Positions 57,105-64,000 of a DNA stretch of 64,000 nucleotides are shown here, piece after piece. This stretch comes from Actinophytocola sp049647105. Lineage in GTDB: Bacteria; Actinomycetota; Actinomycetes; Mycobacteriales; Pseudonocardiaceae. The translations under genes were made by a program, and so were the position numbers. The notes below the pieces were generated by a model. The model had not been told where the DNA came from and made no database searches. It worked only from the letters and a program-made list of their open reading frames with translations. How positions within the stretch are numbered: the stretch's first letter is position 1; the number at the start of each line of letters is the position of its first letter. The stretch lies in NCBI RefSeq assembly GCF_049647105.1, contig NZ_JBARWZ010000027.1:1-64000 (forward strand). The letters are read 5' to 3'.

Positions 57105-58085
57105 ATGCGCCGATCGTTGTCCCGCGCCGCTGTCCTTTCCGTACTCGGTGCCGTGCTCGGTATCGGCGCGGCGCCCGCCGCCGCCGCGGTGTGCACGCCG
57201 ACCGCGCTGCCGAACCTGCCGGGCGTGTCGCTGTACGAGGTCACGGGAACCGACCACGCTGGCACCTACGTCGCGCGCGGCGCCGACGCGGACGGGCCGG
57301 CCGGCGTGGTGTGGCAGGACGGGCAGGTCTCCCGGCTGCCGAACGGCTTCGTGCCGTTCGACATGAACCGTGCCGGCCTGATGTCGGGGAACGTGTCGGT
57401 GGCGGGCTTCCCGACGTCCTACCAGCGGTCCGCGCTCATGCGGCTCGACGGCACGACCACGTACCTCACGACGGCGTACTCGACCGCGGCGGCGGGCATG
57501 AACGAGCGGGGCGACGCGGTCGGCTGGGTCTACCCGGACCACCCGGTGATCCACTTCGCGGCGCTGTGGCCATCGGGCGCGACGGAGTACGACGTTCTCG
57601 ACCCGTCCTGGTACGTCCCGGTCGACATCGACGACGACGGCGTGAGCATCGGCAAGCCGCAGGACGAGACGCAGCCGCAACGGATCTGGCGCTTCGACGG
57701 GACGGTCGTGCGGAACTACGGCCCGTACCCGGCTGGTCACTCCTCGATCGACCTCGCCGACATCGACGACGGCTCGGTCGCGGCGACGCGCACCCGTCCG
57801 GACGGCCGGTTCGAGGTCGTGGTGATCGACGTCGCCACCGGCGCGGTGACCGCGTTGCCGGGTTCGGCGTCGGGCACGCCGCTGGAGATCGAGAACGGCG
57901 TGGTCGTCGGCAGGGGGCCCCATGGCGCGACGATGTGGCGCCCGTCCGGCGCGACGGTCCTGCCCGCGCCATCGGGACTGACGACCCGCGAGGCGACGGC
58001 GCTCAACGACGACGGCACCGAGGCGGCCGGGATCAGCACCACGGCGAGCGGCGAGGCCGTGGCCACCGTGTGGCGCTGCGGGTAG
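57105..58085 (+). CDS. Secreted protein with HAF-like repeats
   Basis: 326 aa. Signal peptide MRRSLSRAAVLSVLGAVLGIGAAPAAAA (cleavage near 28), then a beta-rich mature part with recurring units of the kind GMNERGDAVGWVYPDHP, ALWPSGATEYDVL, IWRFDGTVVRNY, TMWRPSGATVLPAP and ALNDDGTEAAGIS, like HAF-repeat extracellular proteins. Two Cys (CTP at the mature N-terminus, WRCG at the end) may form a disulfide. No enzymatic motif is seen. It converges on the GH35 gene. Confidence 0.75.
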   Translation: MRRSLSRAAVLSVLGAVLGIGAAPAAAAVCTPTALPNLPGVSLYEVTGTDHAGTYVARGADADGPAGVVWQDGQVSRLPNGFVPFDMNRAGLMSGNVSVAGFPTSYQRSALMRLDGTTTYLTTAYSTAAAGMNERGDAVGWVYPDHPVIHFAALWPSGATEYDVLDPSWYVPVDIDDDGVSIGKPQDETQPQRIWRFDGTVVRNYGPYPAGHSSIDLADIDDGSVAATRTRPDGRFEVVVIDVATGAVTALPGSASGTPLEIENGVVVGRGPHGATMWRPSGATVLPAPSGLTTREATALNDDGTEAAGISTTASGEAVATVWRCG

Positions 58086-58090
58086 CGGAG

Positions 58091-60445
58091 TCAGGCTCGT
58101 CGTACCGTGAACTCCACGGTGCCGCGGCTGCGGAGCACGGTGACCCCGTTGCGGGCGATCGTCTCCGCGCCGGAGCACGTCACCGAGCCGTCGATGGCCA
58201 CCACCGCCTCGCCGGAGGGCGCGCGGAACGTCACCGCACCGTCCACAGCGGCCACGACCTCGGCCGTCGCGTACGCGATGCGCATGCCGCCCGTCGTCAC
58301 CCCGAGCGGCAGCATCAGCCCCCGGCGGCCGGGCAGTTGCAGCGGCTCGCCGCCGAACAGCGGCATCCCGCCCTCGGTCACCGTGAACCGCTGGTCGTAG
58401 CCGGACACGTTGAGCGCGTGCAGGATCCGCGCACCCTCGCCGTCGGTGGTGGTCATCAGCACGACACCGGGGACCGCCGCGTTGTGCCGCAGGCCGGGTT
58501 CCGTGCCGAGCGCGATGAACGCCGTGCGCCACAGCCTGAGGTCGCACTCGTAGTCGGTGGCCAGTACGACGGCGCGCCCTGCGCCCATCGGCACGTCGAA
58601 CCCGCAGCCGTGGCCGGTCGACAGCTCTCGCAGGACCGTCTCCCCGGCGCTGGGCTCGTACAGCTCCGCCCAGCCGACCCGGGTCTCCGGTCGCGGCGAC
58701 GCCCAGCCGTGCGCGGTGACCGACGAGAAGAACTCCGGCGTGCCGCGCACCGTCCCGAGTGGACGCAGGCCGAGTGCGTCACGCAACACCGTGCATGGCA
58801 CCCCTGCCATGTCGCGTGACGGCACCCGGCCCGCGAGCAGCAGCCTGCCGCCCGAGGTGAGGTAGTCGGCCAGCGTCTGCTGGACCTCGGCGGGCAGGTG
58901 GGTGGTGCCCGCCATCGCGAGCACGGGGGTGGTGGCCGGATCGAGCCCCTTCTGGACGTTCACCGCGCCGAACCGGAACCCGCCGAGCAGCATGGCCCGC
59001 GCGAGAACGCCGCGTGGCCCAGCACCCCGGGTGCCGACCACGTCGTCCAGTACCGACTGGACGGCCGCGCTGCCCGGGTAGTGGTACTCGGTCAGGTAAT
59101 GGTCGGGCACGAAGCCGATCACGACCTCGTCGTGCTCCTCCCACATGCCCGCGAGCACCGGCGCGACCGCCCGTGCCGCGCGCAGGACCCGCTTCGTCGG
59201 TCCGTACACCGGGTTGAGCTGTCCCTCCGGCCCCACCGGCGCGGCGAACCCGTGCCGCTGACCGGTGAACGCGATCCGGTCGTTGCCGTCGCCGACTGGC
59301 TCGTCGAGCGGCGGGTTCACCCCGCCAGTGAACAGGTAGTAGTTGAGCAGCTTGTTGCCCTGCGCCAGGCACATCCGCGTCTTGAGGTCGACCGCCGACG
59401 GGTCGTACTGGCGGGACAGGTCGCTGCCGTAGTCGCCGGTGCCCGCCTCGAACTCCATCGACGTGAGCGGCTGGTCGCCGTCGTGCACGGCGTCGCAGAA
59501 GGCGTTCACCAGGTACAGGTCGGCCGCGTTGGCGACGGTCAGCTCGCCGAGGTAGATGTCCGTGCCGGACAACGTGTTCGGCACGCCGGAGTAGCTGTCC
59601 ATCAGCTGGCTGATGCCGATCGGGAACGTCTCGGCCTTGCCGCCGTCGGTGCCGTGGATGTTCACCACGAACGGCACGCCGGTGATGCCGGACTCCTCGG
59701 CGTAGGTGCGCAGTTCGTGGAAGTAGCGGGCGAACCGGTCACGCATGAACTCGCCGAGGTCGCGCATCAGCGCGGGTGCGTGCTCCTCGTCAGGGGACCG
59801 GAAGTCCATGATGAACGGGTAGTCGCGGTCGTGCTTGGTGAGCCACTCGCGGAAGTCGTCGAGCAGGTGGTCGGTGAGGTCGGGCGAGTTGCTGACCCAC
59901 GCGAGCATGCCGACCTCGTTGTCCAGCTGCACCGCGATCACCGGACCGCCCTTGCCGTGCAGCCGGTCCGCGATCACCGGCATGACCGCCCGGTACCACT
60001 CGCGTGCCGCGGCGAGGAAGGCAGGCGCGAGGTAGTCGACCGTCCTCGTCGGCGCGGGCTTGCCGTCCCAGCCGGTTGGCGCGATCTCCGGGTGGTCGCG
60101 GTAGAGGCGGTAGGGCAGGCCCTCGTTCTTCATCTCCGCCATCACGAACGGGCCTGGCCGGGCGATCACGTGGAAACCGTTCTCGTGGCACAGGTCGAGG
60201 AACGCGCCGAGGTCACGTTCTGGCCGCGTCCTGCCGGTGACGTCGACCGTGCCGTCCGGCAGCTCGTGCCACAGCCACGGGATGTAGGTGGCGATCGTGT
60301 TCAGGCCCGCGGCCTTCGCCTTGTCGAGCCGGTCCTGCCAGTCGTCTCTCGCGAGCCGGAAGTAGTGGACCTCGCCGGACAGCAGCAGCACGTCCTCGGC
60401 GTCCACGAGGATTCGCTTGCCTTGGTAGTGCACGGTGTCGACCAT
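58091..60445 (-). CDS. GH35-type beta-galactosidase
   Basis: 784 aa, no signal peptide. GH35/GH-A barrel: LLSGEVHYFRLARDDWQDRLDKAKAAGLNTIATYIPWLWHE, ARPGPFVMAEMKNEGLPYRLY, the acid/base Glu in GGPVIAVQLDNEVGM (about residue 177) and a nucleophile Glu candidate in TSMEFEAGTGDYGSD (about 330). The remaining 400 residues are GATase-like and beta domains. It probably removes terminal beta-galactose from an imported oligosaccharide. It is divergent from an ABC importer gene, with a LacI-type operator between them. Confidence 0.85.
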   Translation of the reverse strand: MVDTVHYQGKRILVDAEDVLLLSGEVHYFRLARDDWQDRLDKAKAAGLNTIATYIPWLWHELPDGTVDVTGRTRPERDLGAFLDLCHENGFHVIARPGPFVMAEMKNEGLPYRLYRDHPEIAPTGWDGKPAPTRTVDYLAPAFLAAAREWYRAVMPVIADRLHGKGGPVIAVQLDNEVGMLAWVSNSPDLTDHLLDDFREWLTKHDRDYPFIMDFRSPDEEHAPALMRDLGEFMRDRFARYFHELRTYAEESGITGVPFVVNIHGTDGGKAETFPIGISQLMDSYSGVPNTLSGTDIYLGELTVANAADLYLVNAFCDAVHDGDQPLTSMEFEAGTGDYGSDLSRQYDPSAVDLKTRMCLAQGNKLLNYYLFTGGVNPPLDEPVGDGNDRIAFTGQRHGFAAPVGPEGQLNPVYGPTKRVLRAARAVAPVLAGMWEEHDEVVIGFVPDHYLTEYHYPGSAAVQSVLDDVVGTRGAGPRGVLARAMLLGGFRFGAVNVQKGLDPATTPVLAMAGTTHLPAEVQQTLADYLTSGGRLLLAGRVPSRDMAGVPCTVLRDALGLRPLGTVRGTPEFFSSVTAHGWASPRPETRVGWAELYEPSAGETVLRELSTGHGCGFDVPMGAGRAVVLATDYECDLRLWRTAFIALGTEPGLRHNAAVPGVVLMTTTDGEGARILHALNVSGYDQRFTVTEGGMPLFGGEPLQLPGRRGLMLPLGVTTGGMRIAYATAEVVAAVDGAVTFRAPSGEAVVAIDGSVTCSGAETIARNGVTVLRSRGTVEFTVRRA

Positions 60446-60517
60446 GCTCTCCGCTCCCGATCGCTCGGCCCGCCTATTGCGGTAGGCGCTGGTAGAGGGT
60501 TAACCTCCGGTAAATGG

Positions 60518-60538
60518 AAGCGCATACAGGATGCGCTT
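60518..60538. promoter_or_regulatory. LacI-type operator AAGCGCAT-n5-ATGCGCTT
   Basis: Perfect 8-bp arms around ACAGG in the divergent promoter between the GH35 gene and the ABC importer, 73 bases from the former. Actinobacterial LacI regulators bind palindromes of the AAGCGCTT class. No LacI gene is in the window, so it is either beyond 64000 or unlinked. Confidence 0.75.
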
Positions 60539-60642
60539 ACATCGGCAACCGTAGTGGTCGGGGCCGCAACGGACAAGGCACGTGCTGGCACGGGTCGGGG
60601 GTGCCGGCACGGTCGCCGGTCAATGGTGTGCGGAGGTGCAAG

Positions 60643-62295
60643 GTGGCAGCACGCTGGCGTCTTCTCGTAGCGGCGATGGCCGCTGCGGTGGGCATGGGAT
60701 CGGTCGCGTGTTCGGCCGGTTCGACCGAAGCGGAGGGGCTGACCGCGGACGGCCTGGTCCCCTTCATCAACATGGGCGACTACGCGCCGGGCGCGTCCCC
60801 GCAGCGCAACTTCAACCCGTTCTCGCCCAACAAGGCGGTCGTCGGGTTCACGTTCGAGACGCTGTACCAGGTGGACGGTTTCAACTGCGCGGAGACGCCG
60901 TGGCTCGCCACCGCGTACCAGTGGGAGGGCACGCGGAAGCTGACCTTCACGCTGCGCGACGGTGTGAAGTGGCACGACGGCAAGCCGTTCACCGCCGACG
61001 ACGTCGTGTTCACCTACGAGATGATCAAGGCGAACCCCGCGCTCGACCTCATGGGGGTCGGCCCGGTCCTCGAGTCGGTCACCGGTCATGGCTCGACCGT
61101 CACCATGGAGTTCACCTCACCCGCGGTGCTGCTGTTCGCCAAGATCGCCAAGGTCGAGATCGTGCCGAAGCACATCTGGGAGAAGGCGGGCGACCCGGTC
61201 CGGTTCACCAACGACGACGCGATCGGCACCGGCCCGTACCGCGTGAAGACGTTCAACGCCAGGCAGATGGTGCTCGATCGCGACCCTGGTTACTGGCAGG
61301 CCGACAAGGTCAAGGTCAAGGAACTGCGGTTCACGCACTCGCCGGAGGGGCAGGTCGACCAGCTGCGGCTGGAGCGTGGCGAGTACGACATGAACTCCAT
61401 GTTCGTGCCGGACATCGAGAAGGTCTACGTCGCGAAGGACCCGGAGCACAACAAGTACTGGTTCTCGCCGGGTGGCGTGATCAGCCTGTACATGAACCTC
61501 ACCAAGGCCCCGTTCGACGACGTGGCGTTCCGCAGGGCGCTGACCTCCGCGTTCGACCGGCAGGGCATCGCCGACAAGGCGCAGTTCGGGTACGTGGAGA
61601 CCGCGAGCCAGGCCGGGCTCATCCTGCCCAACCAGGAGGAGTGGCTGGACGGCGACATCCAGGACGGCGGGAAGATCGCCTACGACGTCGGCAAGGCGAA
61701 GAAGGCGCTCGACGACGCCGGGTACGAGCTGGACGGGGACAACCGCAGGCTGGGCAGGGACGGCAAGCCACTGGAGTTCGAGTTCACGGTCCCGACCGGC
61801 TGGAACGACTGGATCCAGGCCGCGCAGATCGTCAAGGGCGACTTCCGCGAGCTCGGCATCCAGGTCGACGTGGCCACCCCGCAGCAGGCCGCGTACGAGG
61901 CCGATCGCGCGGTCGGCAACTACGATCTGCTGTTCGGCGTGTACGGCGGGGACTGCAACATCCACAAGGACTTCGCCGACCCGCTCGCGTCCGCGCAGTC
62001 GGCCGAGATCGGCAAGCCGGCGGTGTCGAACTTCTCGCGCTGGCGCGACGACACCACCGACGGCCTGCTGAACACGCTCGCGTCGGCCGATGACGAGCAG
62101 TCGCAGAAGGAAGCCGTGCACGGGCTACAGCGGGTGATGATGGACGAGGTGCCGAACATCCCGCTGTGGTACGGCGCGAAGTGGTTCCAGTACCGCACGA
62201 AGCGCGTGACCGGGTGGCCGAGCGCCGAGGACCCGTACGGGGTCTCGACCGATGTCCTGCTGATCATCACCCGGCTCCGGCCGCCGGGGTCATGA
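60643..62295 (+). CDS. ABC transporter substrate-binding lipoprotein, family 5
   Basis: 550 aa from GTG at 60643, set by a well-spaced GGAGG; the frame continues upstream to 60514 but that part overlaps the operator. The lipoprotein signal ends at MGSVACSAGS (Cys about 23). Family 5 (oligopeptide/oligosaccharide) binding fold: YQWEGTRKLTFTLRDGVKWHDGKPFTADDVVFTYEMIK, IGTGPYRVKTFNARQMVLDRDPGYW, DDVAFRRALTSAFDRQGIAD and the C-terminal IPLWYGAKWFQYRTKRVTGWP. Beside GH35, an oligosaccharide ligand is as likely as a peptide. Confidence 0.9.
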   Translation: MAARWRLLVAAMAAAVGMGSVACSAGSTEAEGLTADGLVPFINMGDYAPGASPQRNFNPFSPNKAVVGFTFETLYQVDGFNCAETPWLATAYQWEGTRKLTFTLRDGVKWHDGKPFTADDVVFTYEMIKANPALDLMGVGPVLESVTGHGSTVTMEFTSPAVLLFAKIAKVEIVPKHIWEKAGDPVRFTNDDAIGTGPYRVKTFNARQMVLDRDPGYWQADKVKVKELRFTHSPEGQVDQLRLERGEYDMNSMFVPDIEKVYVAKDPEHNKYWFSPGGVISLYMNLTKAPFDDVAFRRALTSAFDRQGIADKAQFGYVETASQAGLILPNQEEWLDGDIQDGGKIAYDVGKAKKALDDAGYELDGDNRRLGRDGKPLEFEFTVPTGWNDWIQAAQIVKGDFRELGIQVDVATPQQAAYEADRAVGNYDLLFGVYGGDCNIHKDFADPLASAQSAEIGKPAVSNFSRWRDDTTDGLLNTLASADDEQSQKEAVHGLQRVMMDEVPNIPLWYGAKWFQYRTKRVTGWPSAEDPYGVSTDVLLIITRLRPPGS

Positions 62296-63281
62296 GGTAC
62301 TTCCTCCGCCGCACCGCGTTCTTCGTCATCACCCTGTGGGCGGCGGTGACGGTCAACTTCCTGATCCCCCGGCTCCAGCCGGGGGACCCGGCGGAGGCGA
62401 TCGTCGGGCAGCTCACCGGGCAGGGACCGGTCGACCCGGACCAGATCCGCGCGGTGCGGCTGATGCTCGGCGTGCCGGACACGTCGCTGCTGTCGCAGTA
62501 CTGGGACTATCTCGGCAGCCTGCTGCGCGGTGACTTCGGCATCAGCTACACGTACTTCCCGTACCCGGTGACGCACATGATCTCCGAGGCACTGCCGTGG
62601 ACGCTGGTGCTGGTCGGTGTCACGCAGATCATCGGGTTCGCCGTCGGCACGGTGCTCGGGGCGTTCGCGGCGTGGCGGCGCAACTCGCGGTTCGACTCGT
62701 TCGTGACGCTCGGCTCGCAGTTCGTCGGGTCGCTGCCGTTCTTCTGGATCGCGCTGCTGTTGCTGTACCTGTTCGCGTTCACCACGAACTGGTTCCCGAC
62801 CGCGGGCGGCCACTCGGTGGACGTCACGCCAACGTGGTCGTGGGCGTTCGTCGGGGACGCCATCTACCACGGCATCCTGCCCGCACTGTCCATTCTGGTC
62901 ACCGCGCCCGCCGGGTGGATCATCGGGATGCGCAACAACATGGTGGCCTCGGTCGGCGAGGACTACACCCGCCTCGCGCGGGCGAAGGGCCTGAAGACGC
63001 GGCGGATCGCGCTCGCGTACGGCGCGCGGGTCGCGGTCCTGCCGAACGTCACCGGGTTCGCGCTCGCGCTGGGCGGCATCCTCGGCGGCACCGTCCTCGT
63101 CGAGACGATCTTCGACTACCCGGGGCTCGGCAGGCTGCTGATGGAGGCGGTCGGCGCAAGGGACTATCCGCTGATGCAGGCGCTGTTCCTGTTCATCACG
63201 GTGGGAGTGCTGCTCGCGAACCTGCTGGCCGACTTCCTGCTCGGCGTGCTGGACCCGCGCGTGCGGAAGGAGGCGACGTGA
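62292..63281 (+). CDS. ABC transporter permease (DppB/OppB type)
   Basis: 329 aa from ATG overlapping the previous stop. Six membrane segments. N-terminal MRYFLRRTAFFVITLWAAVTVNFLIPRLQPGDPAE and the EAA-type loop DYTRLARAKGLKTRRIALAYGARVAVLPNVTGFALALGGILGGTVLVETIFDYPGLG are diagnostic of family 5 permeases. It forms the channel with the following DppC-like subunit. Confidence 0.93.
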   Translation: MRYFLRRTAFFVITLWAAVTVNFLIPRLQPGDPAEAIVGQLTGQGPVDPDQIRAVRLMLGVPDTSLLSQYWDYLGSLLRGDFGISYTYFPYPVTHMISEALPWTLVLVGVTQIIGFAVGTVLGAFAAWRRNSRFDSFVTLGSQFVGSLPFFWIALLLLYLFAFTTNWFPTAGGHSVDVTPTWSWAFVGDAIYHGILPALSILVTAPAGWIIGMRNNMVASVGEDYTRLARAKGLKTRRIALAYGARVAVLPNVTGFALALGGILGGTVLVETIFDYPGLGRLLMEAVGARDYPLMQALFLFITVGVLLANLLADFLLGVLDPRVRKEAT

Positions 63282-64000
63282 GCGGGGCGAACCATTGGGT
63301 ACGGGTGAGCGGAGCGCTGACCAAGCCTTCCCGGGTGCCGCAGTGGCTGCGCATCCTGTGGGCCAACAGGAAGTCCCGTGTGGGCGTGGTGTTGCTGTCG
63401 GTGTTCGTGCTGGCCGCGATCTTCGCGCCACTGCTCGCGCCACACGACCCGGAGTCGACGGAGTTCGCGGCCTCGCTCCCCGTGAGCGGGGACCACTGGC
63501 TCGGCACCACGCAGCAGGGCCAGGACGTGTTCTCGCAGCTGATCCACGGCGCGCGGACCTCGCTTCTGGTCGGCCTCGTGGCCGGCGTGTTCTCGACGAT
63601 CGTCGCGCTGCTGATCGGCATGACCGCCGGTTACCTGCGTGGCTGGGTCGACGAGTTCCTGTCCGGCCTGACGAACCTCGCGCTGGTGATCCCGGTGCTG
63701 CCGCTGATGATCACGCTTGCCGCGTACGCGCCGGTCCGCGGCGTGTGGCTGATCATCTTCGTGATCAGCGTGACCGGCTGGGCGTACGGCGCGAAGATCA
63801 AACGCGCGCAGATCATCACGTTGCGCACCAGGGACTACGTGACTGCCGCGAAGCTCGCGGGCGACGGGCCGCTGCGGATCGTGTTCCGCGAGATCATGCC
63901 GAACATGACCTCGCTCGTGGTGGTCGGCTTCATGGGCGCGGCCACCGCGGCCATCGGCGCGGAGGCGGGCCTTGAGTTCCTCGGCCTCGGCGATCCGACC
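63278..64000 (+). CDS. ABC transporter permease (DppC/OppC type), partial
   Basis: GTG at 63278 overlaps the DppB stop (GTGA); 241 codons are present and the gene runs off the right edge. The OppC N-terminal segment LRILWANRKSRVGVVLLSVFVLAAIFAPLLAPHDP is followed by HWLGTTQQGQDVFSQLIHGARTSLLVG and the EAA loop RDYVTAAKLAGDGPLRIVFREIMPNM, ending in GLEFLGLGDPT. The ATPase subunits are expected beyond the window. Confidence 0.93.
   Translation, partial: MSGANHWVRVSGALTKPSRVPQWLRILWANRKSRVGVVLLSVFVLAAIFAPLLAPHDPESTEFAASLPVSGDHWLGTTQQGQDVFSQLIHGARTSLLVGLVAGVFSTIVALLIGMTAGYLRGWVDEFLSGLTNLALVIPVLPLMITLAAYAPVRGVWLIIFVISVTGWAYGAKIKRAQIITLRTRDYVTAAKLAGDGPLRIVFREIMPNMTSLVVVGFMGAATAAIGAEAGLEFLGLGDPT

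Noticed and set aside
1..64000. CRISPR array or defence island
   Set aside because: No regularly spaced direct repeats, cas genes, restriction-modification or other recognised defence genes beyond the MazEF pair were seen.

Overview
The window is high-GC actinobacterial DNA (roughly 70% G+C by eye). GTG and TTG starts are common, adjacent genes often overlap by ATGA or TGATG, and the gene families are typical of filamentous actinomycetes: HelR-type RNA polymerase ATPase, streptogrisin-like protease, XRE/DUF397 pairs, and a pSAM2-type attachment site in tRNA-Pro. The protein style best fits the Pseudonocardiales (Lentzea, Saccharothrix, Actinosynnema or Amycolatopsis relatives). That placement is an inference from memory, not a computed result.

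Region 1 (1-20 kb) is mostly acyl-CoA metabolism. A glutamine synthetase-like gene cut by the left edge is followed by an operator-like palindrome and an operon: TIGR03084 protein, AtuA-like protein, acyl-CoA dehydrogenase, carboxyltransferase, biotin carboxylase/BCCP, second acyl-CoA dehydrogenase, then a TetR regulator. After a HelR-like ATPase and a SRPBCC protein come a cytochrome P450, a tandem double-TetR regulator and a divergent fadA-fadB pair closed by a strong terminator.

Region 2 (20-27.8 kb) is an accessory island. It starts after a secreted serine protease gene at a 38-nt remnant of a tRNA-Pro 3' end. It holds a MazEF-type toxin-antitoxin pair with its own inverted-repeat operator, a fragment copied from the protease gene, DUF397/XRE remnants, a GntR-YdcF pair with three operator-like boxes, the ruins of an FxLD lanthipeptide locus (frameshifted methyltransferase tail plus an FxLD leader fused to a TPR protein), a HAD hydrolase and two small coupled genes. 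Base composition is visibly lower in G+C here.

Region 3 (27.8-41 kb) is a large catabolic locus with two promoter regions carrying the same 15-bp motif. It encodes a GH20 hexosaminidase, a sugar ABC importer, a beta-propeller lactonase, a GntP permease, KDPG aldolase, a D-aminoacylase-family deacylase, a D-serine dehydratase-fold PLP enzyme, a KDG kinase, an IclR regulator and RidA. Together they read as a route for C1-oxidised chitin sugars: N-acetylglucosaminate to glucosaminate to 2-keto-3-deoxygluconate to KDPG to pyruvate plus glyceraldehyde 3-phosphate.

Region 4 (41-48.5 kb) has a DUF2975/HTH pair and a complete xanthine-to-allantoin operon (uraD, uraH, urate oxidase, three-subunit xanthine dehydrogenase, guanine/8-oxoguanine-type deaminase). 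Region 5 (48.5-53 kb) has a PAS-GGDEF-EAL protein whose EAL domain has lost its catalytic residues, an IS110-family element and the tail of a broken EF-Tu gene. Region 6 (53-64 kb) has an IclR regulator, a FAH-family hydrolase and an IlvD/Edd dehydratase (sugar-acid route), a secreted protein, a GH35 beta-galactosidase and, behind a LacI-type operator, a peptide/oligosaccharide ABC importer that runs off the right edge.

One noncoding element of about 132 nt occurs twice, 31 kb apart (9971-10102 and 40945-41077), and is the best candidate for an undescribed structured RNA or dispersed repeat.
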